Shown in pieces: positions 6,152 to 13,479 of a stretch of 15,642 bases of DNA. This stretch comes from an uncultured Caldilineales bacterium (GTDB lineage Bacteria; Chloroflexota; Anaerolineae; JAAEKA01). The notes beneath the pieces were generated by a model. That model had not been told where the DNA came from, searched no databases, and worked only from the letters and a program-made list of their open reading frames with translations. The translations under genes and the position numbers were made by a program. The DNA lies in contig CALESQ010000123.1 in assembly GCA_937907455.1 (NCBI GenBank), forward strand, positions 1 to 15,642, in the 5' to 3' direction. The first letter of the stretch is position 1; every line of letters starts with the position of its first letter.

Positions 6152-6235
6152 GTCTACTTGTGTACTTATCCCTTGTCTACTTGTCTACTTATCCCTTGTC
6201 TACTTATCCCTTGTCTACTTGTATACTTGTCCCTT
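6152..6235. repeat. Reverse-complement octamer/heptamer array after sufD
   Basis: This 84-base arm is built of gtctactt, gtgtactt or gtatactt units (8 bases) with interspersed heptamers atccctt or gtccctt. It is the reverse complement type of the array at 5964-6131, and the two are separated by about 20 bases, so a very long imperfect hairpin can form in DNA or RNA. The sufD stop codon (6237-6239) begins one base after its end. The heptamers occur only in this arm, so the arms have diverged or were built independently. Confidence 0.88.
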
Positions 6236-6236
6236 G

Positions 6237-7574
6237 CTACCAATCTGCCAGCACTTTGCGGGCGATGATGCGTTCCAGTTTGCGGCGCACGGCCTCTACG
6301 GGCACGCGGTTCAGCACTTCCTGGAAAAAGCCGGTGACGATCATCTGCTCGGCCTGATACTGCGTCAGGCCACGCGCCATTAGATAGAACAGATACTCCG
6401 GTTCGATTTTGCTGACGGTGGCGCCGTGGGTGCAGCGCACGTCGTCGGCTTCGATCTCCAAACCGGGGATGCTATCGGCGCGAGCGCGTTTATCCAGCAC
6501 CAGGTTTTCGTTTTTCTGATAGGCGTCGGTCTTTTGGGCGTGTGGCCACACCTTGATGCTGCCAGAATAGACCGAACGCGAGCGGCCGCGCAGCGCGCCC
6601 TTGAACAGCAGGTCGCTGGTGCAGTGGTCGGCAAAGTGGTTCTGCATGGTGTGGTGATCGAGATGTTGCTTGCCGCTGGGGAAGTAAAGGCCCAGCAACT
6701 CGCCATGACCACCGCGCTCCAACAACTGCATTTCCAGGTTGATCTTGCTCAGGCGGCTGCCCCACGAGCTGATGATCCAGTTGCACTGGGCATCGCGGCG
6801 CATTTGGGCCTGCTGCGTGCTGAAGTGCCAGGTATTGATGTTCCAGTCCTGGCCGTGCATGTAACGCACCACCGCGCCAGACTGAGCAAAGATTTCCACC
6901 ACGCCGCTGTGGAAAGAGGCACCCTCATCGGCGCTCACCATTTCATCAATGTAGGAAACCTGGGCGTTTTCCTCGGCGATGATCAGCGTATGGGCAAAGT
7001 CGGCCACGCCCGCGCCAGCGCCGGTGAGGCCGTACAAGGGCAGTTCGATCTGCACATTGCGCGGCACATAAAGCACCGCGCCACCCGTCACCAGCGCGGC
7101 ATGAAGCGCAGTGAACTTGTTGGCGTCCACGGCCACATTGTTGCCCATGAAGTAGCGCTGGATCAGCTCAGGGTGTTCGTGCAGCGCGTGGTGCAGGTCG
7201 GTGAAGATCACCCCCTGGGCAGCCAGCTCAGGGCTAAGGGTGTGATGACGTACCGTGCCGTTTTCCGTTACCAGCGTGCCAGCGGCCTCGATGGCTTCCA
7301 TCTCTTGCTGCAAATAAGCCGGCAGCTCGGCTCGATCTACCAGCGGGGCTGAACTGGGCGGGGCCAGGTGAAAATCGCCGATATTGAAGCCGGTGAGCCG
7401 TGTGCGCCGCCATTCTTCGTCGTCGGCGCGGGGCCAGGCAATCTCCTCGAAGAAGCGCCAGGCGCGGCGACGCAAATCCAGGAACCACGATGGTTCGTTG
7501 TGTTGCGCCGAAAGCGCCTCTACACCGGTCTGGTCGAGTTGCAGGGTAGGTAGGGCCAGGGTTTGTGGAGTCAT
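6237..7574 (-). CDS. sufD: Fe-S cluster assembly protein SufD
   Basis: The 445-residue protein is the SufB-like partner of the SufBC2D complex. It has the R-x-x-A-W-x-x-F (38-42) N-terminal region and a beta-helix core. The C-terminal block is R-C-T-H-G-A-T-V-S-K-I-E-P-E-Y-L-F-Y-L-M-A-R-G-L, where His383 (in C-T-H-G) matches the functional histidine of E. coli SufD (His360). The H-x-D-H-H-T-M-Q-N-H segment (304-313) is also typical. The frame is open to 7682, but the extra 36 residues are translated junction repeat and overlap the sufB stop. The ATG at 7574 gives the expected N-terminus, though no Shine-Dalgarno is visible, so translation may depend on SufB coupling. It lies between SufB and the sulfurtransferase, with repeat hairpins at both junctions. 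Confidence 0.94.
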   Translation of the reverse strand: MTPQTLALPTLQLDQTGVEALSAQHNEPSWFLDLRRRAWRFFEEIAWPRADDEEWRRTRLTGFNIGDFHLAPPSSAPLVDRAELPAYLQQEMEAIEAAGTLVTENGTVRHHTLSPELAAQGVIFTDLHHALHEHPELIQRYFMGNNVAVDANKFTALHAALVTGGAVLYVPRNVQIELPLYGLTGAGAGVADFAHTLIIAEENAQVSYIDEMVSADEGASFHSGVVEIFAQSGAVVRYMHGQDWNINTWHFSTQQAQMRRDAQCNWIISSWGSRLSKINLEMQLLERGGHGELLGLYFPSGKQHLDHHTMQNHFADHCTSDLLFKGALRGRSRSVYSGSIKVWPHAQKTDAYQKNENLVLDKRARADSIPGLEIEADDVRCTHGATVSKIEPEYLFYLMARGLTQYQAEQMIVTGFFQEVLNRVPVEAVRRKLERIIARKVLADW

Positions 7575-7592
7575 AGTGTTGTTTGGGATAGT

Positions 7593-7677
7593 GTAGACAG
7601 GTAGACAAGGAGCAGGTACACAAGGAAACTCTTCTGACTGGTCTTCTTGTGTACTTGTGTACTTGTTTCCTTCCTTA
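7593..7677. repeat. Octamer-based inverted repeat between sufB and sufD
   Basis: The right arm is in clear octamers (cttgtgta at 7646 and 7654, cttgtttc at 7662, cttcctta at 7670), the last running through the sufB stop codon (7675-7677). The left arm (7593-7630, with gtagacag, gtagacaa, ggtacaca) is the reverse-complement type, so the transcript folds into an imperfect hairpin directly after sufB. Unit sequences are close to those in the large array at 5964-6235, so both junctions share one repeat family. Confidence 0.72.
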
Positions 7678-9090
7678 CCCAATACTCCCTTCCATCTGCA
7701 ACTGGATCAGCCGATTCATTTCCACGGCGTATTCCATGGGGAGTTCTTTGACCATCGGTTCGATGAAGCCGCTGACGATCATACCTGCGGCTTCTTCTTC
7801 GCTCAGGCCGCGGCTCATCAAGTAGAAGATCTGCTCTTCGTTGACCTTGCTGACGCTGGCCTCGTGACCTACCTGCACATCCTGTTCGTCAATCTCGATG
7901 TAAGGGTAGGTGTCAGAGCGGCTTCCGTCGTCCAGCAGCAGGGCATCACACACCACGGTGGACTTGGAGCCGGTGGCGCCTTTGGCTACTTTGAGCAGGC
8001 CGCGGTAAGAGGCGCGTCCGCCGTTCTTGCTGATGGACTTGGACAGAATCTTGGACGAGGTGTTAGGCGCGCCGTGTACCACCTTGCCGCCAGCGTCCAG
8101 GGTTTGGCCGCGGCCGGCAAAGGCAATGGAGAGGATTTCGCCGTGGGCCTTGGGGCCAAGCATGTACACCGCCGGGTATTTCATCGTGACCTTGGAACCG
8201 AGATTGGCATCAATCCATTCCATGGTGGCACCGGCCTCGGTGGTAGCGCGCTTGGTAACCAGGTTGTAGACGTTGTTCGACCAATTCTGAATCGTGCTGT
8301 AGCGGCAGCGACCATCCTTCTTAACGATGATCTCGACCACCGCGCTGTGCAGCGAGTCAGATGCGTAGATGGGTGCGGTACACCCTTCCACGTAGTGCAT
8401 ACTGGCGCCCTCTTCCACAATGATGAGGGTACGCTCGAACTGTCCCATGTTCTGGGCATTGATGCGAAAATAGGCTTGCAACGGAATGTCCACATGCACG
8501 CCCTTCGGCACGTAGACGTAGCTGCCACCTGACCACACCGCCGAGTTGAGCGCGGCAAATTTGTTGTCTGCCGGTGGGATCACCGAACCAAAGTATTCCT
8601 TGAACACGTCTTCATGCTCGCGCAGCGCCGTGTCGGTGTCCAGAAACACCACGCCCAGCTTGGTCCACTGCTCTTGCAGCGAGTGATAGACCACCTCAGA
8701 CTCGTACTGCGCCCCCACGCCGGCCAGGAAATTGCGTTCAGCTTCAGGGATGCCCAGGCGATCAAAGGTATCCTTGATGCTGTCGGGGATGTCATCCCAG
8801 CTTTTGCCCTGCTTTTCCACCGGTTTGATGTAATAGTAGATGTCGTCGAAATCAATCTCGCTCAAATCGGCGCCCCAGGTGGGCATGGGCTTAGCCAGGA
8901 AAATATCCAACGACCGGTGGCGAAACTCGCGCATCCAGTCGGGTTCGTTCTTCATATCGCTGATTTGGTCTATGACTTCGTGATTCAGCCCTTTACGCGC
9001 CTTAAACACGTATTCTTCGGGCATGCTAAAGCCATATTGATATTCTTCTTTAACGCCAGACAGCGCTTCGCGATCACTTGCGGTTGCCAT
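7675..9090 (-). CDS. sufB: Fe-S cluster assembly protein SufB
   Basis: The 471-residue protein forms the core of the SufBC2D scaffold, on which the nascent cluster is built. Seen: E-Y-x-Y-G-F near the N-terminus; Cys237 in V-E-G-C-T-A-P, matching E. coli Cys254, the proposed sulfur entry; Cys381 in V-V-C-D-A-L-L-L-D-D and Glu410 in V-G-H-E-A-S-V-S-K, which keep the same 29-residue spacing as the E. coli cluster-binding pair Cys405/Glu434. The end S-R-G-L-S-E-E-E-A-A-G-M-I-V-S-G-F is diagnostic. No intein interrupts it, although SufB is a common intein host. GAGGAG six bases before the ATG is a strong ribosome site. It lies downstream of sufC across a 94-bp repeat-bearing junction. Confidence 0.98.
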   Translation of the reverse strand: MATASDREALSGVKEEYQYGFSMPEEYVFKARKGLNHEVIDQISDMKNEPDWMREFRHRSLDIFLAKPMPTWGADLSEIDFDDIYYYIKPVEKQGKSWDDIPDSIKDTFDRLGIPEAERNFLAGVGAQYESEVVYHSLQEQWTKLGVVFLDTDTALREHEDVFKEYFGSVIPPADNKFAALNSAVWSGGSYVYVPKGVHVDIPLQAYFRINAQNMGQFERTLIIVEEGASMHYVEGCTAPIYASDSLHSAVVEIIVKKDGRCRYSTIQNWSNNVYNLVTKRATTEAGATMEWIDANLGSKVTMKYPAVYMLGPKAHGEILSIAFAGRGQTLDAGGKVVHGAPNTSSKILSKSISKNGGRASYRGLLKVAKGATGSKSTVVCDALLLDDGSRSDTYPYIEIDEQDVQVGHEASVSKVNEEQIFYLMSRGLSEEEAAGMIVSGFIEPMVKELPMEYAVEMNRLIQLQMEGSIG

Positions 9091-9104
9091 ACGATACTCC
9101 TCGT

Positions 9105-9184
9105 TAAGCGTAAGTAGTAAAGAGTAAGGAGTTAGAGAGCTGTTTCGTCTTACTGCTAACTTCTCACTACTGACTACTGACTGA
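9105..9184. repeat. Low-complexity imperfect inverted repeat between sufC and sufB
   Basis: The left half (9105-9139) is built of taagtagtaa, agagtaagga and gttagagag, and the right half (9149-9184) of cttactgctaac, ttctcactac and tgactactgact. The halves are imperfect reverse complements. The right half abuts the sufC stop (9185-9187). Its text resembles the other junction hairpins (AGTA-rich), though arms match less well than at 2496-2589. Confidence 0.5.
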
Positions 9185-10006
<822 letters not shown>

Positions 10007-10039
10007 AACGTAACGTTGAACTCCTTATCGTTTTGGTGT

Positions 10040-10702
10040 TTATTGCACTTGAGTCAGAGGAATAAATGTCTGATTGCTTACCACAAACTGGCAGCTATGG
10101 TGGCCGTCCTGAATGCAATCGGTCAGGGCCACGTCTGCATTGAGTGCCTGCGAGAAAACTTCGCGCTCCATCTCGCATACATCACGATGCACCGATGCCA
10201 GGTCGTGATAAGGGCAGTTGTATTCGCGCAGAATCACCACGCCGTCGCCCTGTTCCAGGTTGACGCGAATGCCGCGGCGATCCAACAGATGCGACAGCTC
10301 GCGCACGCGGTCACCCATGGCCTCGCCGCGAATTTGGCGACGATATTGCCCGGCCAGTTTGCTGCCCACGCGGCCCAACAGGTAACGCAATTTGTCGGTA
10401 CCTTCGGTTTCCAGCAATTCTTGAATCAGGTCCAATGCCAACTCGTCGCTGTAATAGGCAAACATGCTGTGCGAACGCTCGGTGAGCTGATACAAGTTGC
10501 GCGGCCTGCCCACACCCTGCCGTTCGCGGGTCATGGTAATCAGACCTTCCGAGGTCAGACTCGCCAGTTGCTGACGCACCGCAGTGGCCGTCACACCGGC
10601 AGCCAGCTCCAGGTCCTTGATGCTAGCCGGGCCATTACGCAGTAAAAACTCTAGTATTTGGCCGGCGGGCGAAGATGTATTTTGGGTGGTAAGAGTCGTC
10701 AT
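10040..10702 (-). CDS. sufR: SufR-like Fe-S-sensing transcriptional repressor
   Basis: The 220-residue protein has an N-terminal winged helix-turn-helix (about 12-72): I-L-E-F-L-L-R-N-G-P-A-S-I-K-D-L, then V-T-A-T-A-V-R-Q-Q-L recognition helix and the G-V-G-R-P-R-N-L-Y-Q-L wing. The C-terminal half has Cys163, Cys176, Cys196 and Cys204, spaced C-x12-C-x19-C-x7-C. SufR proteins of cyanobacteria and actinobacteria bind a cluster through such cysteines and repress suf genes when the cluster is present. Being first in the operon with a strong promoter just upstream fits autoregulation. Start ATG at 10702 has AAAGGTG five bases upstream. The N-terminal fold and operon place are clear; which cysteines bind the cluster is inference. 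Confidence 0.88.
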   Translation of the reverse strand: MTTLTTQNTSSPAGQILEFLLRNGPASIKDLELAAGVTATAVRQQLASLTSEGLITMTRERQGVGRPRNLYQLTERSHSMFAYYSDELALDLIQELLETEGTDKLRYLLGRVGSKLAGQYRRQIRGEAMGDRVRELSHLLDRRGIRVNLEQGDGVVILREYNCPYHDLASVHRDVCEMEREVFSQALNADVALTDCIQDGHHSCQFVVSNQTFIPLTQVQ

Positions 10703-10742
10703 AAGGCACCTTTTATCGTCCGATCAGTCTTTCGCAGAGGGA

Positions 10743-10771
10743 AGTATAGCCCGTAGCTCCTATTTTGTCAA
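10743..10771 (-). promoter_or_regulatory. Sigma-70-type promoter of the suf operon
   Basis: On the minus strand TTGACA (10766-10771) and TATACT (10743-10748) are separated by exactly 17 bases. The -35 box is consensus and the -10 box is one base from it. Expected transcription start is near 10735, about 33 bases before the sufR ATG. The element overlaps an AT-rich region shared with the divergent promoter. Confidence 0.8.
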
Positions 10772-10796
10772 ATAATCTTGCGAAAATTAGCAAAAT
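10762..10796. promoter_or_regulatory. Possible SufR operator at the suf promoter
   Basis: An inverted repeat ttgc-8-gcaa (10778-10793) lies directly upstream of the -35 box, and an outer pair attttg/caaaat (10762-10767 and 10791-10796) spans the -35 itself. A repressor bound here would block the suf promoter. The arms are short and AT-rich, so chance is possible, and they do not match the CAAC-N6-GTTG site reported for cyanobacterial SufR. Confidence 0.3.
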
Positions 10797-10818
10797 ACAA
10801 AGCACTCTGGTGATGGCC

Positions 10819-10847
10819 TTGCCCTTCCTGTCACGTTGGCATACAAT
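10819..10847 (+). promoter_or_regulatory. Promoter of the dehydrogenase unit (divergent)
   Basis: TTGCCC (10819-10824) and TACAAT (10842-10847) lie 17 bases apart on the plus strand. Expected start is near 10854, giving a leader of about 27 bases that includes the AAGGA ribosome site ahead of the ATG at 10881. It is back to back with the suf promoter, with their -35 boxes about 48 bases apart. Confidence 0.65.
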
Positions 10848-10880
10848 GGGCATCACCCTGCATTAGAAGGAACGATAGTC

Positions 10881-11789
10881 ATGCAAGAGCGCATTGGTTT
10901 TATCGGGCTTGGCATTATGGGTCGCAGCATGGCGCTGAATATCCTGCGCGCCGGCTTCCCCCTCACTGTGTGGAATCGTACCCCTGCGCGCGCCGCCGAG
11001 TTGCTGGCCGCAGGGGCAACCTGGGCCGACAGCCCCGCCATGCTGGCCGCAGCCAGCGATCTGGTCATCACCTGTGTGAGCGATACCCCAGACGTACAAG
11101 CCGTGGTGCTGGGCGAGACCGGCGCGCTTCGCGGCCTGCGCGCTGGCAGCCTGTTGATAGATATGAGCACCATCAGCCCCGCAGTCACGCGCGAGCTGGC
11201 CGCGGCACTGGCCGAGCGCGGCGTAACCATGCTTGATGCGCCAGTGAGCGGCGGCAGTGAAGGCGCAGCCCAGGGTACACTCAGCATCATGGTGGGCGGC
11301 GATGCGGCCGATTTTGCCCGTGCCCTGCCCGTGCTGCAAGCCATGGGCCAGCGCATCACCCATGTGGGCGGCCACGGCGCCGGGCAAACTGTAAAATTGG
11401 TAAACCAGGTGCTGGTAGTGGGTAACTGTCTGGCGATGTGCGAAGCATTGATGCTGGCCCAGGCCGGCGGTGTAGATTTGCCCAAAACGCTGGAGGCCAT
11501 CAGCGGCGGCGCAGCGGGTAGCTGGATGCTCAGCAAGCGCGGGCCGCAGATTCTGGCGCGCGACTGGCGGCCCGGCTTCAGCATAGCTTTGCAGCAAAAA
11601 GACCTGCGGTTGGTGCTGGAAGCTGCCGACCAGCAGGGTGTTCCTTTGCCCGGCAGTGCGCTGATCTTTCAACTCTATCGCACGCTGGAGGCCCGCGGCC
11701 TGGGTGGTGACGGCAACCATGCCCTGGTCAAGGCGCTGGAGGCGTTGGCCGGGTTTGAAATCACACAAACAAGGACCCCTGATGCCTAA
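10881..11789 (+). CDS. NAD(P)-dependent beta-hydroxyacid dehydrogenase (3-hydroxyisobutyrate dehydrogenase / tartronate semialdehyde reductase family)
   Basis: The 302-residue protein has an N-terminal Rossmann domain with F-I-G-L-G-I-M-G-R-S-M-A (7-18) and W-N-R-T (31-34), where Asn32-Arg33 suggest NADP(H) preference. The substrate-binding block is D-A-P-V-S-G-G-S-E-G-A (119-129), and the catalytic Lys172 is in G-x-x-V-K-L-V-N-Q. These are standard marks of the HIBADH/GarR/GlxR family. Exact substrate cannot be assigned. The frame is open from 10836, but the ATG at 10881 begins M-Q-E-R-I-G-F-I-G-L-G, has AAGGA about ten bases upstream, and lies after the predicted transcription start, so it is preferred. 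Its stop overlaps the next gene by 8 bp. Cys183 and Cys187 are nearby but not known to matter. Confidence 0.92.
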   Translation: MQERIGFIGLGIMGRSMALNILRAGFPLTVWNRTPARAAELLAAGATWADSPAMLAAASDLVITCVSDTPDVQAVVLGETGALRGLRAGSLLIDMSTISPAVTRELAAALAERGVTMLDAPVSGGSEGAAQGTLSIMVGGDAADFARALPVLQAMGQRITHVGGHGAGQTVKLVNQVLVVGNCLAMCEALMLAQAGGVDLPKTLEAISGGAAGSWMLSKRGPQILARDWRPGFSIALQQKDLRLVLEAADQQGVPLPGSALIFQLYRTLEARGLGGDGNHALVKALEALAGFEITQTRTPDA

Positions 11790-12294
11790 CTTAGCCACAG
11801 AATTTTACCCTGCGGGTGGCCCTGCACCCGCCTACACACTGACCGCGGTCAAATCAGGCCGCACGGTGGGCAACCTCGCCAGCAAAGGCCAGGTTGTAGT
11901 GCTGATCTTCCACGGGCGCGAGACCGTGCAGGCCGCCATCGAGGTGAACACCGCGGTACGCCCGGATTTCCCCGACCCCAAGGACGTGTTGCTGGCCAGT
12001 GTGCTAGACCTGAGCATTGTGCCGCGGCTGTTGCAAGGCGCAGTAAAGCCCATGCTGGAACAGGCCTATGCGCAAGCTGCCCAGCAAATCCCGCCAGGCT
12101 ACGCCGCGGCGGACTTTGTTTTCCTGCTGGCTGACTGGAAAGGTGAAGTCACCAAAGCCTTCAAAATAAAGGACACCGGCAAGCAAGCCGGTGTCGTGGT
12201 CATTGATGCTGCGGGCCGCGTGACCGGCAGCTATCAAGGCCCCAACCTGGGTGCAGCCACGCTGGCCCTGGTGCGGGCAGCAGCAGGCAGGTAA
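11782..12294 (+). CDS. Thioredoxin-fold (peroxiredoxin-like) protein lacking cysteines
   Basis: The 170-residue protein reads as an AhpC/TSA-like domain: a short N-terminal region, a strand G-Q-V-V-V-L-I-F-H-G (36-45), a helix, a long middle helical part, and near the C-terminus the strand pair A-G-V-V-V-I-D-A-A-G-R-V-T-G-S-Y-Q-G-P. In redoxins the first strand is followed by a catalytic cysteine or C-x-x-C; here the sequence is H-G-R-E-T-V-Q, and there is no cysteine anywhere. It is therefore unlikely to do thiol redox chemistry and may be a binding or structural relative. It overlaps the dehydrogenase stop by 8 bp with AAGGA eight bases upstream of the ATG, so the pair is coupled. The frame is open from 11704 but the earlier part is an out-of-frame shadow of the dehydrogenase. 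Confidence 0.72.
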   Translation: MPNLATEFYPAGGPAPAYTLTAVKSGRTVGNLASKGQVVVLIFHGRETVQAAIEVNTAVRPDFPDPKDVLLASVLDLSIVPRLLQGAVKPMLEQAYAQAAQQIPPGYAAADFVFLLADWKGEVTKAFKIKDTGKQAGVVVIDAAGRVTGSYQGPNLGAATLALVRAAAGR

Positions 12295-12304
12295 GGCGTG
12301 AGAA

Positions 12305-12381
12305 GTAAAAAGTAAGAAGCAAGAAAAAGGCGAGGATGAAGGGGGTATCATCCTGCTATCTCCTCACTTCTTACTTTTTAC
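12305..12381. terminator. Nested hairpins between convergent genes (possible bidirectional terminator)
   Basis: A perfect 15-bp outer inverted repeat (12305-12319 and 12367-12381, gtaaaaagtaagaag type) encloses a 7-bp inner hairpin (aggatga at 12333-12339, tcatcct at 12348-12354). It lies between the plus-strand redoxin-like gene (ends 12294) and the minus-strand P-domain gene (ends 12391). The outer arms hold runs of five A or T. The place suits a terminator for both directions, though the stems lack the usual GC-rich stem followed by a U-tract. The outer arm text also resembles the junction repeats of the suf operon. Confidence 0.55.
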
Positions 12382-12390
12382 GTATGCGTT

Positions 12391-13464
12391 TTACACTCGG
12401 CGCTTCCGCCCAAACAGCCACACCCCGCCCGCAGCCGCGCCGCCCAGCAACCACGGCAAAGCGGATGGCCCAGCCAGAGCAGCGCTGCTCGCCGCGCGCA
12501 GGCGCACCGCAGTAGGCATTTGATAGACCAAACTCACCGGGCCGTGTTGCGCGGTTGCCCCGCTGCTGCTGACATCCTCCAGCCAGTAATAGTAGGTGTC
12601 GCCATAAACCAGGTCAGCCTGGTCGTGCCATGAATAGGCAAAACCGCTGCTGCTGCCCTGCGCCTGTGAAGGGATCAGCGTGGCGTTCAACTGACGATCC
12701 CAGCCAGACGCAGTGCTGCCGCGATACAGGTTGAAGCCGCGATTGTTCAGCTCGCTGGTGGTTTCCCAGGTCACAAGCACAGGCATGCCAGTTTGCGTAG
12801 CCTCGAAAGCAGCCAATGCCACAGCCGTAGGCCCAGGATTGTAGCTAACGGTCATACAAAAGCCATTGGGGGGCAATGTGCCGCCTTCGTCATCCGCGCG
12901 GTCTTGCAGGGTGAGTGTCCACGCGCCGTTGGGATCGCTGCCGTTGAAACTCGCCAGGGTGCCAGGGCCGAAAGGCTTGTAAGGGCCGTTAGCAGCATCT
13001 ACGCCGCCAGTACCCAGCACGCAACGATCCGCATTGCCGGTGGCACTATCTGAAAACGTGCCTACCACGTTGTCGTAAGGACAGCCACAATTGCAGTTAA
13101 AGGCAGTATTGGTGGTGCCGGGGCGGTTCACCAGGGTAACACTGGTGCTGCCGTGGCCGAGTGTAGCCACCACATCACCGCTCCAGCTATGCAGGATGTT
13201 GAGGTCCACCGTGATATTGCTCACCGTGGAGCCAGCGGGAATGCCGGTAAGGTTGAGAGTCTGCACCAGCGGCGCTGTATCTTCGCTGAAAGTCTGACCG
13301 CTGCCGTTACACACCGTAACCGTGTCCTCAGTGGGTGAAGTCGCTGAATACGAATGTGAATAGCTGTTAGGGAACACGGCCAGCACCGGCAGTTGTGCCA
13401 GCAGCAGCACCGCCACGCCGCTGACAAGCAAGCGCGGCAAAAGCCTGAAAAAGAAAGGTTTCAT
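12391..13464 (-). CDS. Secreted P-domain / fibronectin-like surface protein with C-terminal membrane anchor
   Basis: The 357-residue protein starts with a signal peptide (about 1-29: K-P-F-F-F-R, hydrophobic core, A-V-F). Residues about 60-208 resemble the proprotein convertase P/Homo-B domain, with L-H-S-W-S-G-D-V-V-A-T-L (91-102) and N-G-A-W-T-L-T-L-Q-D-R-A-D-D-E-G-G (179-195), but no protease domain is present. It also carries a cysteine-dense C-N-C-G-C (124-128). Residues about 214-312 are an Fn3-like unit (V-T-W-E-T-T-S-E-L-N-N-R-G-F-N-L-Y-R, then Y-Y-Y-W-L-E-D-V). A hydrophobic segment (336-351) and terminal G-R-K-R-R-V form a sorting-type anchor. AGGAG lies nine bases upstream of the ATG. 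It follows the hydrolase gene by 15 bp. No enzymatic function is visible; a surface or adhesion role is inferred. Confidence 0.85.
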   Translation of the reverse strand: MKPFFFRLLPRLLVSGVAVLLLAQLPVLAVFPNSYSHSYSATSPTEDTVTVCNGSGQTFSEDTAPLVQTLNLTGIPAGSTVSNITVDLNILHSWSGDVVATLGHGSTSVTLVNRPGTTNTAFNCNCGCPYDNVVGTFSDSATGNADRCVLGTGGVDAANGPYKPFGPGTLASFNGSDPNGAWTLTLQDRADDEGGTLPPNGFCMTVSYNPGPTAVALAAFEATQTGMPVLVTWETTSELNNRGFNLYRGSTASGWDRQLNATLIPSQAQGSSSGFAYSWHDQADLVYGDTYYYWLEDVSSSGATAQHGPVSLVYQMPTAVRLRAASSAALAGPSALPWLLGGAAAGGVWLFGRKRRV

Positions 13465-13479
13465 GGCATCATCTCCTTG

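Noticed and set aside
7575..7682. 36-residue N-terminal extension of SufD
   Set aside because: It is translated junction repeat, has no SufD similarity, and would start inside the sufB coding region.
7675..9090. Intein in SufB
   Set aside because: SufB is a frequent intein host, but the reading frame is of normal length (471) with uninterrupted conserved blocks around both cysteines.
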